From assembly GCA_026225945.1 (NCBI GenBank), contig JAMJFZ010001258.1, positions 8,160,001-8,224,000 on the forward strand: a DNA stretch of 64,000 bases. Reading direction: 5' to 3'. Positions 55,580 through 64,000 of the stretch are shown here, in pieces; the stretch's first letter is position 1; the number at the start of each line of letters is the position of its first letter. The notes below the pieces were generated by a model that saw only the letters and a list, made by a program, of their open reading frames with translations, searched no databases and had not been told where the DNA came from. This DNA comes from Cricetomys ansorgei. Lineage: Eukaryota; Chordata; Mammalia; Rodentia; Nesomyidae. Position numbers and translations under genes: made by a program.

Positions 55580-55906
55580 GTTGTGGCATATGTGTGTGTC
55601 TGAGGGGTGCATGTGTAGATGTGTGCAGTGGATAATGGGAGCGCCCGTGTGGAAAGCAGAGGATGATGTCTGATGTCTTACTCTACTGCTCTCTGCCTTA
55701 TTCTTTTGAGGTGAGGTCTCTCACTGAACCATATTTGCTAAGTTGGTTGGCGAGCAAGCCCAAGGATTTCCTTGTCCCCATACTCCTTTCCAGCACTGTT
55801 CTAGGGACGAGCAGCCACACTTGGCTTCTTATGAATGTGCTCAGGATTTCCCACCTCAGGCTCCTCTAGCGAGCTCATGACCCACCGAGCTGTCTCCCCA
55901 GTGCCC
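55580..55906 (-). mobile_element. B4-type SINE, antisense, diverged
   Basis: TG-rich tail, CAGAGGATGATGTCTGATG, TCTTTTGAGGTGAGGTCTCTC, TTGGCGAGCAAGCCCAAGG, TTCTAGGGACGAGCAGCC, ATGTGCTCAGGATTTCC and ACCGAGCTGTCTCCCCAGTG form the antisense B4 layout. Confidence 0.72.
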
Positions 55907-55909
55907 CCA

Positions 55910-57027
55910 CTTACTATTTGCTCATAAACATTTTTTTCCCACAGAGGAGTGCAGTTTGTATGATGCAATGGTATCTAACACTTTAACATTTAAAAGAGAC
56001 TAACATTTAACTGTGTATTCTAGTGCAAATTTAGAAAAAAAAGACTAAGTAAAAATAATAGATGATTCAGTGAATTTTTAATTGTTTAACATAAAGAAAT
56101 TCCCTTCTTTTCTTGAATTACCTTCTCAGGATAAATGTTACAAATTTCGGTGTTGAATCAGTGGGTTGAATTATTAAACCAGGTTTACGTTTTTAGATTT
56201 TAATTTAGCTTCAGTAACGTGCGCATGGTGCATTCTCCCTCCATCTTATGGACTGGGAAATTGAACCTGAGAGTGAAGAGGTTCATGGGGTCAGGCAGCC
56301 ATGGAGTGGCAGGATCACCCTGGAAAATGTTTTCTGATTCAGCTTTTCCTTTTAAATAAGAAAAATCCAGAAACTTGAATTTATTTGACTTATTTTTTTC
56401 TTTTTCATGTGTTTTTATGGGTGTTATGCATGTATACATATGTATTCACATGTGTATGGGAACGTGTGTGTACATATATGTGGAGGTCTGAGTTATATTA
56501 GAAATCTTCCTTGACCACAAATAAAATCGACTCTTTCCCAGTCTCTATAACCAAAAGTTTACTGATGAGTTTGGGGTATGCCTTGAGGATATAGAGCTGT
56601 GCAGCAGATTCTCCTTTTATCTAAGAAAAGCAAAGAGACCCCTGAGCTTCAAGTTTTCAAGTTATAATAAACTTGTTTCACTGTGTTAACTAAGTAAGAA
56701 TTATGTACGTTAGGATACTATGACCTGTATTCATTCCATAGCAACCAGTCAATTACAATAGAAGCTGGCTGTGAAATTAACTGCCTTGCTAAAACTCGGT
56801 TAATCTATAAAAATAATAAAAAAAACTATGCTTCTAGGATATAGATGTACTGTGGGGAAAATATTTATGGAAAACTAGGTGTTCAGGAGTAGGTTTTAAG
56901 GTAACTTGTTTTTTTAAAAAATATGGAACTTGTAATCACTGAAATATAAAACCCGTAATCATTATGTAAAGTTTAAGTATGATTAAGGTGTGATTGTAAT
57001 GCAATCTTTCCCTATGAGGAGCTTTCT

Positions 57028-57028
<1 letters not shown>
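55910..57028. other. Single-copy DNA with an old MIR
   Basis: An antisense MIR-like core (CATCTTATGGACTGGGAAATTG, GAGGTTCATGGGGTCAGGC, GAGTGGCAGGATC) lies at about 56240-56325. Otherwise nothing recognised. Confidence 0.45.

Positions 57029-57029
<1 letters not shown>

Positions 57030-57076
<47 letters not shown>
57030..57076. repeat. (CA)n microsatellite
   Basis: About 46 bp of AC dinucleotides. Confidence 0.97.
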
Positions 57077-57080
<4 letters not shown>

Positions 57081-57159
57081 CATCAGAAAACAGATAGCCA
57101 GTGGCAGTAGAGGGTAGAGAGGGCAGTACGAAGGAACAGAAGGAATAAGGAAATTTTCC

Positions 57160-57352
57160 CATTCATAAGAGGTGTGGTTTTATTCTTACCATTTCATCTA
57201 CTCTGCCTCTCCCTCACCGTGGGTTGCTGAACCCTTGTTTGAACTGGCTCCGGTACCCATCCATAAGAGGTGTGATTTTGTTCATGTTATTTGGCTGACT
57301 CTGCCTCTCCCTCATGTGTTGCTGAACCCTTTCTGGGGCTGGCCCTGGGCAC
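57160..57352. repeat. 98-bp tandem duplication
   Basis: CATTCATAAGAGGTGTGG...CTGCCTCTCCCTCACCG...GTTGCTGAACCC at 57160 recurs as CATCCATAAGAGGTGTGA...CTGCCTCTCCCTCATG...GTTGCTGAACCC at 57258. Two diverged copies in tandem. Not a repeat family that I recognise. The frame spanning it (57172-57360) is not supported as a gene. Confidence 0.85.
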
Positions 57353-57354
57353 TC

Positions 57355-58055
57355 CTATGATCTGTATTCTGACAGCATCATTTTCTGGCCCAAGGTTTCC
57401 AGCTGGCATGACCTGATTTTGTTGGGCAGAGTTTCTTCCCATCCAGAACAGATGAGCTGAGAACTTATTGCAACTGTGATTTAGGTAAGCAGGAGGGAAG
57501 TAGACTGCTTAAGCCATGGATTTTTGTGATGCTACCGTGGCTGGTAATGAGTAATCACAATTTTTCTTCCTCTTATCCATAATGAGAGTAGCTGTGCAGA
57601 CACTGTCAATCTTCTGATGTCCCACCCATTTCAAGACCAGCTTTTCGAGACCAGAGCAGACAGTGAAAGAAAGCTCTCCTCTCAGAATTCATTGGGTGAA
57701 ATTAAATATATCAATGTTGGTGTCATAGAACATCGGCTTGCTTCTTCTGGTAAGAACTTCATACTTATTATTTAACAAGAATGTGGTCACATTTCGAAAT
57801 GAATTTAATAACCGTGATCAGATTTCACTTCAAAGTAATTCCTAGAAAATAACTGTAATTAGAACCACTTGATATAAAGATCTTAGAATATGGTAATTTG
57901 TTTATTGTATTGCCTCATGAAAATTGAATGTTACAATTACCATAATTTGAAATGTATTAGGCACATCTACGCCTCTAATCAATTATTCAATTATGTAGAA
58001 TTGCTCTCATACTGAGAAATTTGTGGTAGTATTTCTTTCTTTGGATCTTTCCCAC
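57355..58055. other. Single-copy DNA, 57.75-58.02 kb AT-rich and conserved-looking
   Basis: 57750-58020 is repeat-free, with many TAAT/ATTA words (TCAATTATTCAATTATG, TACAATTACCATAATTTG). It may be a conserved non-coding element. Not testable here. Confidence 0.3.
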
Positions 58056-58059
58056 CAGC

Positions 58060-58585
58060 TTTACTGAAGTATAATTGAAAAACAAAACTATGCATCTAAG
58101 AGGCATAGAGTTAATGACTCTATCTCATGTATTCCTGACATATGGATTGCATTTTATTAGGATAAATACTCAGAACCGGGTTGCTGGGTGAGAAAGAGGA
58201 AGCCTCTTTCCAACTGTTTCAAGGAACTCCAGCCTGATATCCTCAGTAACTGTGTCAACTTACATTTTCTCTAACAGCAAATGAAGTCATCCTTTCCTCC
58301 ACATATTATGTCAACAATTATTTCTTGTCTTCATGGTAGTAGATATTCCTAGAGGTGATGCCTCGTTGTGGCTGTGACTGATACTTCCCTGCTGATGGCT
58401 CACGTTGAACAGCCTTTCATATTCATGTTGGAAAAATGACAATTCAAGATAACTGTCCACTTTTTAACTGTGTTATACATTCTTTCATACCGAATTGTGT
58501 GACTCTTTATATATTCTCCTTTTTTAACTATTTCATTTGCAAATATTTTCTCCTATCACACTTTACATTCTGTTGTTTCTCCAGA
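58060..58585 (-). repeat. Ancient L1M, antisense
   Basis: GCTTTACTGAAGTATAATTG, GGATAAATACTCAGAACCGG, GTTGCTGGGTGAGAAAG, TTCAAGGAACTCCAGC, TCAACTTACATTTTCTC, ACTCTTTATATATTCTCC and CATTTGCAAATATTTTCTCC are the antisense L1M 3' series. The copy is degraded. Confidence 0.75.
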
Positions 58586-58589
58586 AATT

Positions 58590-58682
58590 AAACATAGTCT
58601 TGTGGCCTTAGCATTTGGGAAGGTGAGATGGGTGTGTTCTAGGTCAGCCAGAGCTGCATTGAGAAACCTAATCTCAAAACAC
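58590..58682 (+). mobile_element. B1-family fragment, sense
   Basis: CTTGTGGCCTTAGCATTTGGG, AAGGTGAGATGGGTGTG and TAGGTCAGCCAGAGCTGC, then GAGAAACCTAATCTCAAAAC. A diverged B1 body. Confidence 0.6.
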
Positions 58683-58689
58683 TATCCTA

Positions 58690-59140
58690 CTTCTGTATAG
58701 TCAGCTAACGTAAGACAAGGATGCCAAGAGTATTGTGGGGAAAGATCAGTCTATTAAACGCTGATGTGAGAACTTGATTTCTGTAAGAGGAATACTGAGG
58801 TTGGAGCCATATTCTATGCTGAACCCAAAAATTTACTTGAAATATATTCAAGACTAAAATAAAGACATGAAACTGTATATGAAGGAAATATAGGGAGACA
58901 GGGCCTTGACAATTTTGGCTGTAGTACCAATATCACTTGCAAAAGCCACCAAAAATAGTTACATGGAGTTCTATCACACCAAAGTGCTCCTGCTTATCAA
59001 AGGAAACTCACACGGAACGAGATGGAACGTGGCAATTTCCTACTGAACGTCTCTTTTCGATATTCTGAGTCCACATTCTGTCTCAGAAAGTAGAGGAGTC
59101 CTTTCTAAATATAATGTTAAATGTCCTGATGCCATAGTAA
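58690..59140. other. Single-copy or old L1-like DNA
   Basis: 58800-59000 (ACAATTTTGGCTGTAGTACC, AAAGCCACCAAAAATAGTTAC, CACCAAAGTGCTCCTGC) has the flavour of decayed L1 ORF2, but I cannot place it with confidence. No gene. Confidence 0.35.
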
Positions 59141-59144
59141 GTCA

Positions 59145-59253
59145 AATTAAATCTACTTTATGGACAAAGAAACGGAAGGCTTCACAATCATTTATTCAAG
59201 GCCACTAGCTGAGTAAGAAATATTAATGGGATGACCTGTCTCACTCCAAAGCT
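59145..59253 (-). repeat. MIR SINE, antisense
   Basis: CTTTATGGACAAAGAAACGG, CAAGGCCACTAGCTGAGTAAG and GACCTGTCTCACTCCAAAGC match the antisense MIR core and 5' part. Confidence 0.6.
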
Positions 59254-59394
59254 TATTTTTTTTTTTTTACCTTTCTTCAATGTCATATTGTAATTGCCTA
59301 AAATAAACAATCCCGTAACATATTTGTAATAGCTCAGCTTACGTCTGATTTCTTTTTAAAAATTTTCCTTTATTTATCTATTATTTATTTATTT

Positions 59395-59480
59395 TGTAGC
59401 ATGTCTTTTTTTTAAAATAAAAAGTAGGTTCTTCTCTCATATGCTATACCCTGGCCACAGTATGAAAATTTGAATAGATT
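59395..59480 (-). mobile_element. Rodent L1 3'-terminal fragment, antisense (tentative)
   Basis: AAAAAGTAGGTTCTTCTCTC, ATATGCTATACCCTGGCC and ACAGTATG resemble the extreme antisense 3' end of rodent L1 (GGTTCTTTTCTCATACAATATATCCTGATCACAG). Confidence 0.45.
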
Positions 59481-59614
59481 TTAGTTCAGTCCCAAGATAC
59501 ATAGGACAGAGAAAGAGAAGGAGGGCACAGTCATGCTTGCATATAACATCTACACAGGTATTTACACAAACATTTTGTACAATCACAGGCATGATTTCTC
59601 TCTCGCCCCCCCCT

Positions 59615-59621
<7 letters not shown>

Positions 59622-59690
<69 letters not shown>
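59622..59690. repeat. (CA)n microsatellite
   Basis: About 69 bp of CA with one TACA interruption. Confidence 0.97.
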
Positions 59691-59691
<1 letters not shown>

Positions 59692-59692
<1 letters not shown>

Positions 59693-59862
59693 GAAGACTA
59701 AATCAGATGCTTCAGGTAAGAAGTGATTCTTCATACCCAAAGCCCAGTGGTTGACGGATGAGCCACTATGAATGCTTTTACGCTGGTTCAGAGCATCTGA
59801 ACCAAAGGCTTCAAAACAGCACAGCACACAGAGGTTTCTTCGATAAGCCATCTCCCCAGCCC
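59692..59862 (-). mobile_element. B2/B3-type SINE, antisense, diverged
   Basis: AATCAGATGCTTCAGGTAAG, ACGGATGAGCCACTATG and GATAAGCCATCTCCCCAGCCC follow the antisense B2/B3 body and end with the tRNA-like head in reverse. It contains a perfect hairpin GGTTCAGA-GCA-TCTGAACC (59785-59803). Confidence 0.5.
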
Positions 59863-60679
59863 GACTTTGATGAATTCAGATTGGGTATGAAGGACTTTTA
59901 TTTTTGCACGGTGCTTGGGAAAACAGCTTGTAATACTGAAGTTGTGGGTTGAACAGAAACCCAGTGTTTTGGAGGATCCCGAGACCTTTCAACTCCCCGC
60001 CATCGTCTGACCTTTTTCCCCCTGCTTCTGCTCACAGTGGCTCCACTGACTCTTGGCTGAGGTCAAGGATGACCCCTGTTACTTTGTGTCCTGTGATATT
60101 TGCTTGTCTGGTTCAAGGAGTTTGCCAGACTCAAGTCATTTCAATATTTGGTCATTCTGAATTAGAGAGAACTTCTGAACCTCTGCCCTACAGTCACTGC
60201 TTCTCCTGACCTCTTCTGGGCCCTTTCTACCGGTTGCTTTTACCCTGGTTTATGGGAATATGCTTTAATCTGGAACGTTTGCTCTCTTCTCTCTTGCTTT
60301 CTCACGATGGGAGTCATTGGAATGTCAGGCTCAGGTCATTGCAGGAACCGAGGTTAGGTTCATACGGCAGTTTACTCTTGCCTCCAGAGGACTGCCTGAG
60401 ACCCACCGCGGGCTGAGTGCCTCACAGCATCTAATCACTAAGATTGTTGTACATCCTCTCTCATTCTAAAAGGACTCTGTATCTGAAGGCTGCTGTAAAT
60501 ACTCCAGTCCCCATCTCAACAGCTTTGTCTGATAAATTCCCTTTAAGCTTGTCTGAGCACGAACGTTTTACCCTAAAACTGTCCTTCCTGTGTCCGTTTA
60601 TTCATATTCTTCTTGTAATTGAATTTTTTTTCTCATTTGTTGTCATTTTCGGGTCTTCTCCTCATGTCTTCTCCTTCTG
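59863..60679. other. Single-copy DNA, nothing recognised
   Basis: Several consecutive plus-strand frames (59949-60692) have no recognised domain and change frame repeatedly. No repeat family recognised. Confidence 0.35.
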
Positions 60680-61160
60680 TGGGCGTCGGTGAGGCAGGCT
60701 GTTTCTGCTAAGACAGTGACTTGAGAAGATGGCTTGTCATCCGGCACTCCGTAACATTTCATCTTGATGTGAGATATTGAGGCCTCTGCTCTGGCTTCTG
60801 GCTGTAACATAAAACTCCTGCCATTACCGGCTGTTTGCAATGGTGTAACTGTAATGATCCCCAAAGGCTATGAAGGTAAACAGCATTTGAAGAAAGGTGC
60901 GAATCTGTTTTGAATTAACATGGAGTATTAAGTATATCATTGCTGAATACAGAAGAGAGAAAATTGTTTTAGTCAAAGATAGTGAGGGAAGCTTGCTTAA
61001 AAAGATGGGCCACGCATTCTCTGCAAACTCACTGCTAACAAGATTAGAGTTAATAGACTATCGATCCATTTAATGTTCAGTAGCAAGTTAATTTTTTCGT
61101 TAGCTATGCAACTGGACATTTTTCTGTTTTAGAGGCCAATCGAATAGACATCTTTCACCT
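60680..61160. promoter_or_regulatory. Conserved-looking non-coding block, possible enhancer
   Basis: Repeat-free. It combines scattered CpGs (CATCCGGCACTCCGTAAC, CCATTACCGGCTG, GGGCCACGCATTC, CTATCGATCC) with homeodomain-type words (AGAGTTAATAG, AAGTTAATTTTTTCG, GTGTAACTGTAATG). Lack of decay relative to neighbours suggests constraint, but this is inference from one sequence. Confidence 0.22.
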
Positions 61161-61611
61161 AATATCACTATCTAATGTTGGGGAGAAAGTGCTCTGGTGC
61201 ACTAATCCCTCTTTAGTGCCACCATTACCCTACGGCATTGCTGTTCCAGCCATCGTGAGCGGCTTGCTTCTGATGTCTGCTTTATCATTCCGGAAGGAGT
61301 CTGGTAAATCCTTCCTAGAGTAGAGAAAGCTTGGGCTTGCAGCCTGGAGATAAGGGTAGCCTCTGATTGTATCATCCCCTGAAAACACCTGCTCTGCTTG
61401 ACTAAGGTTCCTATTACAGGAGATTTTATTCAATATTGTGATGAGAAACTGAAGTGGCACACTTTTAGTTATCTTCCCAGACTCTTAGAGACTCTAATCT
61501 TTGAATAACAACAAAAGGAATCCTGTGATAGTACTTTAAGCCTTAGAGTGTCTGAGTTTTGATGAGGAAAATGCTAGATTTAGAAAGAGTAGACATCGAA
61601 TGTCAAACTTC

Positions 61612-61685
61612 AAGACACATGGTGATATGTATGTGTGCCCATGTATGTGTGTGTGAGCATGTATATGTGTCTACATGTGTGTCTG

Positions 61686-61731
<46 letters not shown>
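61612..61731. repeat. (TG)n-rich tract
   Basis: TG/CATG variants up to about 61685, then about 46 bp of uninterrupted TG. Confidence 0.95.
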
Positions 61732-62080
61732 CTATGTGTCAGTGAAACTGAAGCCACACATTTTTCTTTCTGATTTATACTGATAAACAATAGAAAGCCT
61801 GTTTAGTGCATGGATTAAAGATGTTAATCTGCTTCATATCCTATAGAGATTCAATAGATTTTGAGAGGCAGATTCAGGCTGAGGTTGATTAGACGTCTTG
61901 TTGTCAGGCAAACAGTCAAGCAGAGCAGATGTTAACAAAGGATGGTGCAATCAAACTCTTCCTTTATCGCTGCTGTGTAGTCAAGCATTCCCTGTACTAG
62001 AAATGATTTACCAGTCTCCTGAGGGTCAGAGAAAAGCAAACCTTAAGAAATAGTGTTCCGTGGGCAGAACTTATGTTGGC
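61732..62080. other. Single-copy DNA, nothing recognised
   Basis: Flank of the solo LTR. No primer-binding site is seen at 62080-62063 (minus strand), as expected of a solo LTR. Confidence 0.4.
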
Positions 62081-62482
62081 TGTTGCGGGTTTTTCGTGGG
62101 TGCAGAGTTCCTGAGGGAGTGAGCTGCGCAGCGTCACTAACCCAAGAAACAGACTCTGGGGAAAGTCTCCATGGTGCAAATCCCTTCATTGAAGAGGAAA
62201 ATGGTTTTTTATGGAGAAAGTAGGGCGGTACAGAAGGGGAGGTCCAATAGCGCTGGTCTATGCTTACTAGACACTTCAATCAGCCTACCTAAAGCTGGTT
62301 AATCAGAAAGGGATGGATAAAGGTCAGTAACGGCTCAGTAGCCAATATTGGTTAATAAAGTTTCCGTAAAGACAGAGGAAGTGGATACTGCTCTGGTGGG
62401 TTTTTCGATTGGTATGCCAGGATAGTGCAGGTGCTGAAGCCCGCCTCTCTTCCCTGCCATTGTGATCCAGTAACTAGCAACA
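62081..62482 (-). mobile_element. Solo LTR of an endogenous retrovirus, antisense
   Basis: The 402-bp element starts TGTTGC and ends GCAACA on the plus strand, so it has perfect 6-bp inverted ends. Reading the minus strand there is a CCAAT box (TAACCAATATTGGC), a TATA-like CCATAAAAAACC, and a polyadenylation-like CTTCAATGAAGG (a decayed AATAAA). A U5-like region with CpG (GTGACGCTGCGCAGC, CACGAAAAACCCGCAACA) follows. No primer-binding site, gag or pol sequence adjoins it. The flanks share only GGC(T), so a target duplication is not preserved. Minus-strand frames here are not genes. Confidence 0.75.
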
Positions 62483-63100
62483 GGCTTATCTTAGATAAGA
62501 TACCATGTTTCTTTGCCTGTTGGTTCTCTTCTGGACAATAAGAAAAGCCAGTAACAATCTTTTCATAGAGCTTTTACTACATTCAAATAGGTGATATGTG
62601 TAAATGGTAAAAGAAATGCTTGCATAGACACCTTGGGAAAGTGTCTTGGCTTTTAGGGTGACACATTTTCATTGCTTCCAGACTAACGTGGAATTCTTTT
62701 CAATATCCTATTTGGTGTAAATAATTTCACTTTTATCTTGTTTCAGCTTGATATTTTCTTCATCTCTTTTACAGGTGATGGTGGTGTTAACTCAAATAGC
62801 AGAAAAGGAATGGAGAGAGGTTTAAGCATAGACTCGTTCTCCACTTACCGTCTGGTTTTGTTTGATTGTAGGTTGGTAAATACAGTAGTTGCTTTTAGTG
62901 ATGAGAGCTCTTTAACCTCACCGCTCAAGGGTATGATCATGATGGGAAGTCAAGGCAACTGGAGCTCAAAGCGGCTGATTGTACTGTATCCACCATCAGA
63001 AAGCAGTGATGGATCTTCATGCTCAGACAACTTTCTCTCTTTAGCGCAGTCCAAGACCCAAGCCCAGGGAATGTCACTTGCTCATAGTTAAGGTGACTCT
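62483..63100. other. Single-copy DNA with a 117-codon frame, not supported as a gene
   Basis: The plus frame at 62738-63091 is preceded by a pyrimidine-rich stretch and TTTTACAG (62768-62775), so a splice acceptor can be imagined. The product is Ser-rich with no recognised domain and is not above chance length. Confidence 0.35.
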
Positions 63101-63104
63101 TCCC

Positions 63105-63245
63105 ATTTCAATTGACAGAATCAACAGTGCCTCATTGGCATGCCCCAGAGGCTAGTCTAATCTAAATAACTGCTCACAGATGTTCCTGGAGCCTAATTTC
63201 TGAGGTGGTTCCAGATTATGTCAAGTAGACAACAGTTCATGTACT
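63105..63245. repeat. Probable rodent interspersed repeat, family not assigned
   Basis: TGACTCTTCCCATTTCAATTG, TGCCCCAGAGGCTAGTC and GAGGTGGTTCCAGATTATGTC, then AAGTAGACAAC, resemble a frequent rodent repeat ending (GGTGATTCTAGATCCTGTCAAGTTGACAA). I cannot name it with confidence. Confidence 0.35.
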
Positions 63246-63249
63246 CAAT

Positions 63250-63815
63250 ACTCAGTCAGTATAAAGGCTTCCATTTGTTTAATAGATGATGGATATCTTC
63301 TGTAAGCTAAATACCAGTCTAGGTTTGGGAATGTATGGGTAATTTACACAGCCCCTGTAGCTCACCACTAAATCCAAGGAGTTGGTAACCTAGCTTGAGA
63401 AATAACAACTAGTAAATTGTTACATACAATAGGGTTTGGGACAATGAAGTCAATTTAATGTTTAATCCTGAAGTCACATGAAGCTGTTACTTGCTTGTCA
63501 GTTCCCACTTCCTGGCCTTAAACATCTGAATTAGTCTCACAAGTCCAAATGGAGTCCATCATATGTGACATCGCATTTCTAAGAACTCTCCACTGAATCA
63601 GAGCATTACTTCAAACCTTCTTTCTTATTTTACACCCCAAATTTATATGTTGGATACAGCATGCCTAGTTTGTAAATCAGGTGGGTTGCCAATAATAGAT
63701 GCCTCTAACTCCTCATGATGAGGACTCCTATTTTCTCGTTTCTCACAGTCACCCTTTTCTTTGTGTAGCTGCTGGGGTGCCACAGAAGGCAGAATCCATC
63801 ATCTTACAAAGAGCA
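63250..63815. other. Single-copy DNA with a possible L2-type relic
   Basis: 63285-63430 (AAATACCAGTCTAGGTTTGGG, TTACACAGCCCCTGTAGCTC, TTGGTAACCTAGCTTGAG) loosely resembles an ancient L2-type repeat. Otherwise nothing recognised. Confidence 0.35.
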
Positions 63816-63819
63816 TGGG

Positions 63820-64000
63820 TAGGAGCTGATGTACAAAGGAGACCCTGATAGTCTTCTGTATAGGAGCCAATGTATAAAGGAGAACCAGATAGCATTTTAT
63901 ATAGGAGCCAATGTATAAGGGAGACCCAAATAGTCTTCTGTATAGGAGCCTATATATAAAGGAGATCCAGATAGTTTCTGTATAGCCTTATGTATAGGAG
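63820..64000. repeat. 41-bp minisatellite, more than 4 copies, cut by the window end
   Basis: Units begin TAGGAGCCAATGTATAAAGG and end TAGTCTTCTGTA. Starts are at 63820, 63861, 63902, 63943 and 63983 (spacings 41, 41, 41, 40). The last unit is shortened and a further TAGGAG begins at 63995, so the array continues past the window. Confidence 0.95.

Noticed and set aside
62738..63091. 117-codon frame preceded by a pyrimidine tract and ACAG, like a terminal exon
   Set aside because: Ser-rich without recognisable domain, not beyond chance, and no partner exon visible in the window.

Overview
The window looks like non-coding nuclear DNA from a muroid rodent. The main evidence is its repeat content: several B1 SINEs (7SL-derived), B3/B2 and ID SINEs (tRNA-derived), many B4 SINEs (ID-B1 fusions), rodent-type L1 3' ends that stop in the characteristic tail (GGGAGGAGTTGGGG..., then ATATTGTATGAAAA), MaLR LTRs, and long (CA)n, (TG)n and (CT)n microsatellites. 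Older mammal-wide repeats (MIR, L2-type, ancient L1M) lie underneath. The genus cannot be fixed from the sequence alone. I find no protein-coding gene, tRNA, rRNA or snRNA that I can support. The long open frames are repeat artefacts or fall within chance expectation. The longest ones sit in the 21-bp minisatellite (unit divisible by three) and in the CAC-rich satellite.

Layout. 1-8 kb: AT-rich single-copy DNA, an ancient antisense L1 split by a B1, an LTR-like element with a duplicated U3-like module (4.8-5.3 kb), a B1 with an expanded GAAA tail, MIR/L2 relics, and a conserved-looking AT-rich block (6.8-7.15 kb). 8-9 kb: a minisatellite of about 46 copies. 9.7-21 kb: L1 tail, B3, MIR, and a B4 split by a GTCAG-rich insert of about 1 kb with an 8-bp flanking duplication. 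24.0-24.8 kb: a 750-bp CAC/CCA/TCA trinucleotide satellite. 25-38 kb: B4, MIR and L1 copies, plus a single-copy block with raised CpG (36.5-37.3 kb). 38-43 kb: an MLT1-type LTR, then a small tandem array, a very strong G-quadruplex tract and a CpG-bearing TATA segment on the minus strand. 43.7-47.7 kb: two adjacent sense L1 copies, the second with decayed ORF2 reverse-transcriptase sequence and a nested B1. 48-60 kb: MaLR LTRs, B4s, polypyrimidine tracts, a 98-bp tandem duplication and an old L1M. 60-64 kb: a conserved-looking block, a solo LTR with matching TGTTGC/GCAACA ends, and a 41-bp minisatellite that runs off the right edge.

There is no operon-like or multi-gene system to describe. 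The window reads as intergenic or long-intron DNA. Its interest lies in repeat architecture (nested insertions, tandem arrays, structure-forming tracts) and a few single-copy blocks that may be regulatory. Family names for repeats come from memory of consensus sequences. They were not searched, and boundaries are approximate unless a target-site duplication is given.
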